From contig CANNZV010000945.1 in assembly GCA_947561585.1 (NCBI GenBank), forward strand, positions 1 to 64,000: a stretch of DNA of 64,000 nt, read 5' to 3'. Both the position numbers and the translations under genes were made by a program. A model generated the notes under the pieces. It ran no database searches, was not told where the DNA came from, and worked only from the letters and a program-made list of their open reading frames with translations. Origin of the DNA: Caprella mutica. Taxonomy: Eukaryota > Arthropoda > Malacostraca > Amphipoda > Caprellidae. The first letter of the stretch is position 1, and every line of letters starts with the position of its first letter. Shown one piece after another: positions 55,632-64,000 of the stretch.

Positions 55632-56670
55632 TACAGGGTGCGGAGAAAGTCTCCGATCATATAAAATGTTAATTTAATGAGTTGTGATGGATGAAATAAA
55701 ATAAAAACTTATCACACAATATCTCAATAAACCCATTTAACAGTTCTACAAATTATTTTTCAACATGACCACCATTGGCTGCGATTACTCTCTCGAGTCT
55801 ACCTCTGAAGCTCTTTACTGCGGCTCGGAACGTTTCTTGGGGAATTTTTGGCCCAATGTCACTCGAAGGACTTCTTCAGAGTTTCCGTACTATCATGATC
55901 TGTAGCGTACGCTTCTTTCTCCAAGATGGACCACACAAAAGTCCAGAGGGTTCAGGTACGGCGATGAAGGAGGCCACAATTCCTTCCTCCAAAACGCAGG
56001 AAAGTGACGCTCACATCAATCTTTGAGTTTTGTTCGCTGTGTGCGAGGGCGCACCGTCCTGTTGAAAGGTAAAAGTCCTGTCCTTGAATTGCTTCTTCAT
56101 CTCGACTTGTCCTGGAGTCAAAATATCCTCGATATACTATTTTGCGTTAACTTTAGCCCCTTCTTTGACGAAAATGAGAGGAGACCTCCAACTCTAAGAG
56201 ATGACAGCCCAAACCATCACTGAGTTACGCTTTTGGCGACAGAAAACAGTCTTTATGGATAGAAAGATACTGTCAGCACATTTTGCCGAAATTCTGTCGT
56301 TCTGGGAGTTGAATTTGGCCTCCACAGTGAACATTTTCTCATCCGAAAAGACGATCTCACCAGCCTGCGTGCCATCTTTCATTGCATTCAAAAGAATCTT
56401 TGATCTGTCCAGCCTCTTCTGTTTCTGCAAGTCCGTGAGCTGTTGCATGTTGGTCATTTTGAAGGATGACAACTTGAGGTCTTCTTTGACGATGGTTCTC
56501 ACACTTTTTTCGTCAATATCCATACTCTTAGCCATCTTTCTCATGCTTAGATTGGGGTTCCTCCTTATCCGCTCCGCTCCCTAATGGCTTTGATTTTGGT
56601 TGGAGTGTGTGCAGTGCGAGGTCGTCCACACCTGGGTGTTGTTGTTGGAAGTTCAGACATTTTGTGAAAT
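55632..56670 (-). mobile_element. Tc1/mariner-type element, one end recognised
   Basis: The end at 55634 reads CAGGGTGCGGAGAAAGTC after TA. On the minus strand the transposase pseudogene starts at 56660. I could not find the matching terminal repeat beyond it, so that end may be lost. Confidence 0.65.
55753..56660 (-). pseudogene. Tc1-like transposase with frameshifts
   Basis: Starts MSELPTTTPRCGRPRTAHTP, then after a shift NPNLSMRKMAKSMDIDEKSV (helix-turn-helix), DEKMFTVEAKFNSQNDR (first catalytic Asp in FSDEKMF) and VMVWAVIS. Past a stop at 56194, other frames give AKYYIEDILTP, FTFQQDGAPSH (second Asp) and a C-terminal RLERVIAANGGHVEK. Length and order fit a full-length IS630-Tc1-mariner transposase, broken at several points. 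Confidence 0.82.
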
Positions 56671-57058
56671 ATGAGACAGTTCACAGATCGGTAGGACAGA
56701 ATTCGAACAGATCCTAGTCAGATCTCCCAATCTCGTCTATACAAGAGGCTGAGAAAGGGTGGTGACCACATCTTAGACGAGGTTGGTACAGTCTATCCAA
56801 TGTATATTAGCAACAAGGTATTCAACGCTTTGATACGAATTTTAGACTCTTCTGCGCATAAACAAAAACTCACACATACGAACACACAGATGAGTCCCTG
56901 TATTGCATGCAATATTAGATACAACGACATAATTAGTTATTTGTATATAAGTATTTTTGCCATAGTTGTTTGTGCTGTGTACGGATGCAATGAAAAACGT
57001 GTTATTGATCTAATTAAATTATTTTGGTTTATTTAAGATGTAAGAATTAGGAAGATAT

Positions 57059-58063
57059 GGACAGCTCGATTCTAGGTATATTCCACCCCGGTAAATTCCA
57101 CCCCGCTATATTCCAGCCCGGTATATTCCACCCCATGTATATTCCACCCCGGTAAATTCCATCCCTGTGACAATGCTCATTTGGGTGACGATAAAAATCC
57201 AAAGATTTTATTTTTAGATTGCCATTTGTTAAATAATTCATACCGATGAAAAAATAACTCAGACAATATCCTGAGACATTTGGACAATATTTAGAGTTAG
57301 CTCAAGTCAATTAAATTTCATCCTAATAGAATTACAAATTTTCCTAATATGGTAGTTTATTTTAAAGTTTACATGTTGAGCAAGTAAATATTAATTTCTT
57401 TTTTTCACATGAAACTGCATACGTGCTCTTACAACAATGGTTGGATGAGGTATGGAAGGGGTCGCCTTGCAGAGACAACCCACTCAATGTTTTCGCTCTT
57501 TGCTTATAAGTTGCTGTTTTGGATTCTAGGACCAAATTATCCGTGGTCAAAATCTATCAATATAAAAGGGCAATAATCTCCCAGTTTTAAAACCCTGTAC
57601 AATAATCCTCACCTCCCTATCGAAATCCTCCTGGTCTAAAAAATAACATGAAAAAAGCTTTCGGTCAAAAACCACCAGCCTTACAAGAAGTTAAAATACC
57701 AAATTCAAAATGAAATAAATATAACAAGAAGTACTATATGACATCATCTTACAATTAATATCGTTGTCGTGTTGGCGATAGTGAAGAAAATCAGCTTGAG
57801 ATTGAAAATCTAAATACCTCAACTGATAAAGAGCGTTCACACAACCTTTCTTTCTGCTGTTCTATCACAAAAGGTGTAATTTGATACAGTGAAAATGCAA
57901 GTTATCTAGTATTATATATAATATTAATAAAAGACTAATATTAATAACTAACCAAACCTAACCTGTAAAGTGGGGTGGAATTTACCGGGGTGGAATATAG
58001 CTAGGGTGGAATATACCGGGGTGGAATTTACCGGGGTGGAATATACCGGTCACCGGACAGCTC
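57059..58063. mobile_element. Fold-back element with TATTCCACCCCGG subrepeats and 9-bp duplication
   Basis: The element at 57068-58054 is flanked by GGACAGCTC at 57059-57067 and 58055-58063. Each arm begins with a seven-base variable tip, then GGTATATTCCACCCCGG and a run of 16-18 bp units alternating TATATTCCACCCCGG and TAAATTCCACCCCGG, in inverse orientation. A 9-bp duplication suggests a Mutator-type element, though 8 bp (hAT) cannot be excluded. The middle 0.8 kb has no gene. Confidence 0.8.
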
Positions 58064-58319
58064 TCATATATAAACGCACTTTGAAGAAAAACATCACGTA
58101 TTTCCCTATTAAACTTTACTCAAAAATATATGAAAAGTATTCAAAATGCTGAATACAGCCAGTTTAGTGAAAAAAAAAACGAAGTTAAAGCATTTTATTC
58201 TAAAAAGAATGAATAACATACCTTGTTTCTATGAAAAATAATTCACATCAGCCAGCGTCTTTCCCACCAAAACTGTAATCATCTAGATATGAACCTGCGC
58301 AATATTCTACCTTGTAACT

Positions 58320-59220
58320 TAATATACCTTGAGTCTATCCAACTGGCTTGGATCCATCCATAGCTGAGTCGAGGAATCCGTTAACAGGTGAGGAATCTCT
58401 GACCTCTCTGTGTATATGTTTGTGTAGTGAACTGTTTGTGGGTGTTGGAGTGAGTGTGGTGAAGAGATGTCAAGTGTTCCACTCTGCTTGCATGTATTGT
58501 AGTAGATGTGAAGAGTCTAGTGTTTAAGTTGGCGTGTTCTCATAATCTTCAAGTGTGAGGCGAACGAGAGGACACAAGTTTCTGTGAATACGTTTTGTTT
58601 GTGTACAACCGGTGACGATGCATTGTGCGGCGTTTTATGTACGTTGAAATGTATATAGGTGGGGGTTGTCAATGTTGTGTGAGCGTATGTGAGAATAAGT
58701 CTGATATAGTGTTCGTAGTATTGTAATGTCTATCTTGGAATATCCGTAAGTTGCACCAGGAAATTCAGTCTTTTTTTTTGCTCTTGTGTTAATGTCAGTG
58801 TCCCAGTGATGTGGTGTTTGAACGTCATGCCGTGATCAAATGGAACTCCCAAAGATTTTAGGAGTGTTATGTATGGGAAGGACTAGGGTGATGGAAGATT
58901 TTGTTTGTGTAGACATTCAATCTGTTTTTAATTAGAGAGTCTTCTGGTGAGTAGATGCATGTTTTTTAGACTGTTGGCAGCGGTTTCATGTTTTGTTTGA
59001 GATGTTGGGTGATGATGGTGACATCATCCCCATATGTAAGAGTGTACCTATTTGTGTGTACATTAACACCAGATGCTTATGTTGGAATTATGCAAGTTGT
59101 ATTCTACAATTGCTATTAAGTAATTTCAGTATGCTCTATTGTTGATTATAGTTGGGAAGGAGGTGCGTCTCTCTGATACAAGAGTTTGTATTATTTTTAT
59201 TTCATGTAGTGTGTGCCATG
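58320..59220 (-). pseudogene. Heavily decayed LINE reverse transcriptase
   Basis: From 59035 down the minus strand reads, in pieces, TYGDDVTIITQHL (catalytic DD block), a segment like SLGVPFDHGMTFKHHIT, the usual block after it, and later text compatible with a LINE C-terminus. Stops and shifts are frequent. The layout is jockey- or CR1-like; the clade is not certain. Confidence 0.55.
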
Positions 59221-59289
59221 AAAGCTGTAGGATATAACTATGTTGGGAGAGACGAGAGTAATGGGTGGTTGTTGTAGTAATTATTTCTC

Positions 59290-60390
59290 AGTAAATATTA
59301 CAATGTTGGGTCAACGTTGGCCCAATTCAGAACGAAACTCTGGGCCAACGCTGTCATACCGATCTCGGGGTATTGGGCCAGAAAAAGCCCGACGTCGGCC
59401 CACCTCACGGATGTCCACCGGCCCTGAACAGTATAACCACGTATAAACGACTTATTGGTACCGGCAATACTTAACGTTGCCGATGTAGTGCTAGTGTTGA
59501 ATTGGGCTAGTGCAAATACGAAGTTTTGTCAACTCACTGACCCAGTTGTGGCAAAAGACTTATAAATGTCTCGTGAATAATTTATAAACGTCTTATTAAT
59601 GAATTAGAAACCTCTTAATAATTCCTTAATGTTGCCGATGTCTTACCGGTCTACGGCCAGTATTATTATTGTATTAGAGGCGTATTAGATTACCCTATAC
59701 AGAATACGTGAAGACAACAGTTACTTTTCACAAGGTAGTAACCGTCCTATAAATACATCTTATACTATTTCGATATCAGGGTGAAACAGTATTCAACTGT
59801 TACCCATTCAAACTCAAATCTATATTATTTTACCTGCACTAATTTAACCAAATAATAGTATTTTAATTTAAAATTGGATAGAAAGTTTAATTTACAATTT
59901 AAATAATTATTTCAATCGGAAAAATAACTTTTTATACTAAATATATGAATTAACTAGCAGCTAGGCTCATTTTTACGAATGAAATAAATAAAGTGTTAAA
60001 GCAATAATTGAAGGGATAACTACTAAATTGCCAGAAACGGCTACAATTTGTAATATATACTAAATGGAGGATATTAAATTGGCTATTTGGTGTGATTAAA
60101 GTTAGGAGAGATCTTTTGCACCTATTTTCTCTGATTTTCTGGCGATAACTACCAAATAGATCTGGTAAACCAGTATAATAAATAAACTGGTACATCAAAA
60201 AGTTAATGGATTGGTTAACCAATGTTTCCCTTCGTTGGGCCAGTGCTGTTTGACAACCGTTAGCCCAATGTCATTTACCTTACATTGGCCCAGTGTGTAA
60301 TAGCATTGGGGTGTCAATGTCCGATCGTGCCTTTACTTTGCCAACGTTTACCTACGTTGGCCCAAAAGTGCAATGTTATCAGGGTTGAGG
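59290..60390. mobile_element. Inverted-repeat element with TTGGCCCAACGT subterminal motifs
   Basis: The left arm (59300-59420) has GTTGGGTCAACGTTGGCCCAA, split here by its own internal symmetry, plus GGGCCAACG and GTCGGCCCA. The right arm (60230-60375) has TTGGGCCAG, TTAGCCCAATG, TTGGCCCAG, GCCAACGT and CGTTGGCCCAA. Ends are roughly ATTACAATGTTGGG and the inverse of ATAACATTGCAC. The interior has no gene, and no target duplication was recognised. Confidence 0.55.
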
Positions 60391-60395
60391 TGACT

Positions 60396-60795
60396 CAGGA
60401 TCCTCCTGAGGGTCACCAAGGACCGGACATGGTCTTCCAGTAGTTCTCTAAAACTCCGTCTCTCCACCTCCCTTTGTTAAGCGTCCCCTACAAACAACGG
60501 TCTGTCGATTAGATGGAACAATCCATCGATTCGATATTCCAGGCAATCGAAAATAAATCGAATCGATATACGTTGTTTATATGCTCGGGCACCGCATCCA
60601 CAGGTGCTCACTGCTCTCCTCCCGATATAACCTGCAATCTGTTGTCGCCTTCAATCCTACCATACACCTCGATCTCCTCAGTGCAGGGTGTTGTCCTGCA
60701 GTAGAGGAGATTTCATTTATTGTTATTTCAATAATGTTAATATATTAATTTGGTTAACGTAACCTTCAATTTTGTTTGATAGCTATATACTTTAT
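60396..60795. other. No gene recognised
   Basis: Contains repeated ATCGATTCGATA and AATCGAATCGATA text around 60528-60565 and a 63-codon frame (60513-60704) without recognisable motif. Confidence 0.35.
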
Positions 60796-61293
60796 TTTAT
60801 TTATTTTAGTCTGCTTCAGTCATATCGTGAATATTTCGCTGACATCAAAAGGAAATTAAATACAAAGGACTGGAAGAAGCAGTACAAAGGAAAGTAACAA
60901 AGTCACGTATCACCGTCAGTGACAATGCTCATGGATGCAGAAAAGATACTCCGTGTATGCAGTCACTTATCAAGGAATGTGACGAAAAAGGACTCAAGCA
61001 CCGGTGGCTGGATTCCCGGATGGAAGAGGAAAATGAAGAGATGATAGTAAATGAAGCTACGAGCCTACCTAACACCAAATCTAAGCCCTCGTAGTTGAAG
61101 AGCATTACCCTAGCGCTATATTTTCAAAACTGCAAGTAGCGTTAAAAAAAATGATAAACATAATAAAAATGGTAAAGATGAAAAAGAGACCATACACAAT
61201 CTAAATTACAACAGTTCTTGGCCCAAGAGATGCCATCCCCCTTCTATTTCATTCACCACAGACAGCTTGAAGATAGATCCCCTGGGGGCTAAT
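60796..61293 (+). repeat. About 500-bp dispersed repeat, copy B
   Basis: Same orientation as copy A at 12830-13337 and similar along its whole length, with small indels. It lacks a GGGGTTTAACG stretch present at the start of copy A. It immediately precedes the fold-back element at 61317. Confidence 0.8.
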
Positions 61294-61316
61294 AGCTATG
61301 TACCTACGGGTGTATG

Positions 61317-63072
61317 GACAACTGCCATAGCGGACAACTGCCATGCGACAAACTGCCATGCGGACAACTGCCAAGCACTATATTATAATTTTATTTGGGT
61401 GATTTGTAATGGGCTTGAAAACTTAACCATTCTTGGAATTAATTTGATGTGAAGTATATTATTATCTTAACCTAAAAATTAAGAATGATAATGTTAATCG
61501 TATAGTCCGAAATGGTGCAGGAATAGGTATAAAAATTAATATTGACGGTAGATTCAGGATTTAAAGTTGATGTATACTGAATTTATATCTTTGTTAAATC
61601 ATATTATTTCACATTTAACCCATCAAGCCCCTTAAATAATCAAATGGTTGACAAAAAGATTAAAATCTATGGAAGCAAAACTTTCTTTTCAAACATTTCA
61701 AAATACAAAGAATAGAACAAACACAAGCTTTACAGGTTAAAATTTTCAGTGAGTGTGATCTTGCATCTTATTATTTAATAATTTTTCATTGGGTGAATTA
61801 TTATATCTTATTTGTTAAAACTAACTTTTCTGCTAGATTCTGGTTTAGAAACTGAAATAGTAATTATCTTATTTCTATGTTTAAAAATTTCTTACAGAGA
61901 ACACTTTACTCGGTAACTTTTAAATTTGAATTTGTTTTTCTATCGTTACTTTTTTTCTAGCTCCCACTGATCAAAAATCAATGCATTATGTAACTAGATT
62001 AGGTGCACTCGGTAGAGCGCATACCTTCGCCTCTGCTTTGACCCGTTCTCACCCAAAATTTAATAAACTGCTAACTGGATAATAACCAATCGTCCCACCA
62101 AGTTTCATGCAATATTGTTCAATACTTTTTGAGTTTAATGAGTTATAAATAACCATGACCTTGACCTTTGACCGGGTCACTCCCAAAATTCTAGAAGCAG
62201 GTCACTGGACATGGACCAATCGTTTCACCAAATTTCAGGCAATTTGGTTGAAAACTTTTTCAGTTAAGCGAATAACAAGATGATAAATAAATAAATAAAT
62301 TCCGATGAAAATATGACCTTCCCGCATTCTGCGAAGATAATTAGTAAAATTTCAGTAGAATCTTAAAAGATAATTTATTAGAGAAATAGTTGCCTTATAT
62401 ACAAAATTCTATATCCTAGATACCAACAATCATATATAAACAAATTATAAATAAAATGATAATTAATGAATTTCTAGTTAAATAAATCAATTCCTTACAC
62501 ATTACATGGCTTATGAATATTTAAAAAGTGTCAAAGTATCTGAATAAGTAGTACTGAAATTTGTTTTATTAAATTTGTTATTATTCTTATAACAAATTAA
62601 ATTAACAAAAAAATCAAATTTTAATTAACTCATATATGCCCAGGGTTGCGTGAAAGAAACTCTTAAATAATAAGATACAAAATCACACTCACAGAAAATA
62701 TTTTAACCTGTAAAGATTATGTTTGTTCTATTCTATGTATTCTGAAATGTTTGAAAAGGAAGTTTTGCATCTATAGAGGTTACCTTTTTGTCAAACATTT
62801 GATTATTTAAGGCGTTAAATGTGAAAGCAAATGATTGTATCAAAGAAATTACTTTAGTATTACTTCATTATTCATTTCTATGCTCACAATTTCTTACTAT
62901 ATGATTAATATTTTTATACCAACATTTTAGGTTAAAATAATAATATACTTCACTTTCAAATTAATTCCAAGAAGGAGTAAGTTTAGAAGCGCATTACAAT
63001 TCACCCAAAATAAAATTATAATATATTGCATGGCAGTTGTCTGCATGGCATTTTGTCCCATGGCAGTTGTCC
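61317..63072. mobile_element. Fold-back element with GGACAACTGCCATGC subrepeats and about 470-bp arms
   Basis: The left arm starts with four units of GGACAACTGCCATGC type and continues through TATTATAATTTTATTTGGGTG, AACCTAAAAATTAAG and GGTTGACAAAAAG to about 61790. The right arm (about 62650-63072) is the inverse with the same order, ending GCATGGCAGTTGTCC. The loop contains a SINE-like repeat. No transposase and no clear target duplication. Confidence 0.75.
61985..62345 (+). repeat. SINE-like repeat in the loop of the fold-back element
   Basis: The head GTGCACTCGGTAGAGCGC resembles a tRNA D-arm/A-box region. The body has two versions of CACCAARTTTCATGCAAT with CAATACTTTTTGAG or AAAACTTTTTCAG, and the tail ends TAAATAAATAAAT and GACCTTCCCGCATTCTGCG. 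This head-body-tail design is that of tRNA-derived SINEs, but I cannot assign a family. Confidence 0.55.
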
Positions 63073-63079
63073 TAGAGCC

Positions 63080-63345
63080 GAAAATATGACGTCACCAAAA
63101 CAACCCATTTCTTATTTGTGACCGAGCGGCTCATAATTCCTTGTATTTGCATGTTAATATCGAGAAGTTCAGAGTCATTTTATAAGGGTTTCGTGTAAAA
63201 GAAAAGCGAAAAGGGCGATTGAACATCAAAGTTGAATATATAGATTTAATTCATGTGTTTTTATTGTTCATTTCTTTTACTTATCTATAAGAAATAAGGT
63301 CTTAAAGATGTACTACCTAGGAGGGTAAACTAGTGCTAGTTAACT
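63080..63345 (-). repeat. Dispersed repeat, inverse copy of 24820-25110
   Basis: Reads on the minus strand the same landmarks as the copy at 24820-25110, including the CCTAGGTAG block and the GGTGACGTCATA end. The two copies are about 38 kb apart and in opposite orientation. Confidence 0.75.
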
Positions 63346-63376
63346 GCTAAACCAAAGATATTATACCACAATAAGA

Positions 63377-63530
63377 CAGAGGTGGGCAGCGCTACTTTGA
63401 AAAGCAGCGGCGCTGCCGCTACATGCTTAATAATGTAGCGAAGCTGCCGCTACCGCTACACTTTCAGAAAAGCAGCGGCGCTGCCGCTTACGCTACAGCA
63501 GAATGTAGCGGCAGCGATCAGCGCTACTTT
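63377..63530. mobile_element. Left end of a hAT-type element with GCGGCGCTGCCGCTAC repeats
   Basis: Begins CAGAGGTGGGCAGCGCTACTTT, close to the CAGAGATGGGCG terminus of the 32-bp-minisatellite hATs, then shows five or six degenerate copies of a 16-bp GC-rich unit (GCGGCGCTGCCGCTAC) in both orientations. The other end was not found in the window. Confidence 0.5.
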
Positions 63531-63796
63531 CCAAAAAATTATCATATATGCTGTAAAATTGAAATTATTATTTTTACGACCACGTACAGTGTAGAAATTA
63601 ATTGTTGATCCACAGTCCTTGATCAAGAGAGAACTCAAGAGGAAACCATTGGAAACTAGTGATGCAGTTTTTAAGAGTGTCTGTGTGGAAAAACCACCCA
63701 CTGTAGAATACTGAAACTAATTACCTCTTATGTTTCACCTGCTACCAGGTCTGTTTCAAAGGATACACACAAGGTTACTATGGGCCGAGAAGTATC

Positions 63797-64000
63797 TTAA
63801 AGGTCCTCTTCACTGTAAATTGAAAAATTCTGGAATTGCTTTAAATTTGTAAAGCTAAGGTTAAATAACATACTGTATAACAGTAAGAAGCATTGAAATC
63901 GATCAAGTATTCTGTTCACAATTAATTATATAAGAAATATTCACGTTTCGCTTTTTTCATTCTGAGATTCATAAGAATTAAAGGCCCCATAATTGAGTAG
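63797..64000. mobile_element. End of a second AGGTCCTCT TTAA element (cut by window end)
   Basis: TTAA at 63797-63800 is followed by AGGTCCTCTTCACTG, matching the terminus of the element at 39596-40184. The window ends before a second terminus. Confidence 0.5.

Noticed and set aside
61985..62030. A possible tRNA gene (CGGTAGAGCGC)
   Set aside because: Only a D-arm-like stretch is present; I could not fold an anticodon arm or T-arm, and the downstream sequence is repeat-like, so SINE head is the better reading.

Overview
The window is from a eukaryotic nuclear genome, most likely an arthropod and possibly a large-genome insect such as a hemipteran. The evidence is GT-AG introns, one recognisable animal gene, and a dense mix of eukaryotic transposons: hAT, Tc1/mariner, TTAA-target elements, DIRS, Ty3/gypsy (Mag-like), Ty1/copia and several LINEs. 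The DNA is AT-rich and there is no bacterial gene organisation. I cannot name the species.

Host gene. The only convincing cellular gene lies on the minus strand between 10938 and 5835. It has five exons with good splice sites and encodes a RING-finger, two-pass membrane protein that I recognise as an RNF170-type E3 ubiquitin ligase. Its introns carry five or more transposons. Its stop codon sits at the edge of a 51-bp tandem repeat that has expanded from the last coding segment.

Layout. 1-1652: hAT-like elements with 27-bp arrays in opposite orientations. 2.5-5.5 kb: a TTAA element and a decayed mariner. 5.6-11 kb: the RNF170 gene with intronic elements. 11-19 kb: fold-back elements, a 22-bp minisatellite element and degenerate repeats. 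19.3-26.8 kb: two large palindromic DNA transposons with broken transposases. 27.1-31.3 kb: a hAT holding other hATs, one of them filled by a 32-bp minisatellite. 31.5-36.8 kb: a near-intact DIRS-type retrotransposon. 37.5-45.2 kb: a LINE whose 5' part is inverted, interrupted by a TTAA element and by a CR1/L2-like LINE with a 39-bp target duplication. 45.7-54.3 kb: a copia element split by a Mag-like gypsy element, itself split by the second 32-bp-minisatellite hAT. 54.4-64 kb: LINE scraps, a Tc1 pseudogene, fold-back elements, a SINE-like unit and further repeats.

How it fits together. Target duplications give relative ages: copia is older than gypsy, which is older than hAT; the inverted LINE is older than the CR1/L2-like LINE. 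Two themes recur across unrelated families. One is inverted arms built of short tandem repeats. The other is conversion of transposons into palindromes by inverted duplication of one half. The DIRS element looks youngest: its 129-bp inverted terminal repeats appear identical, and its gag seems to contain a spliceosomal intron. All calls come from reading the sequence; no database search was run.
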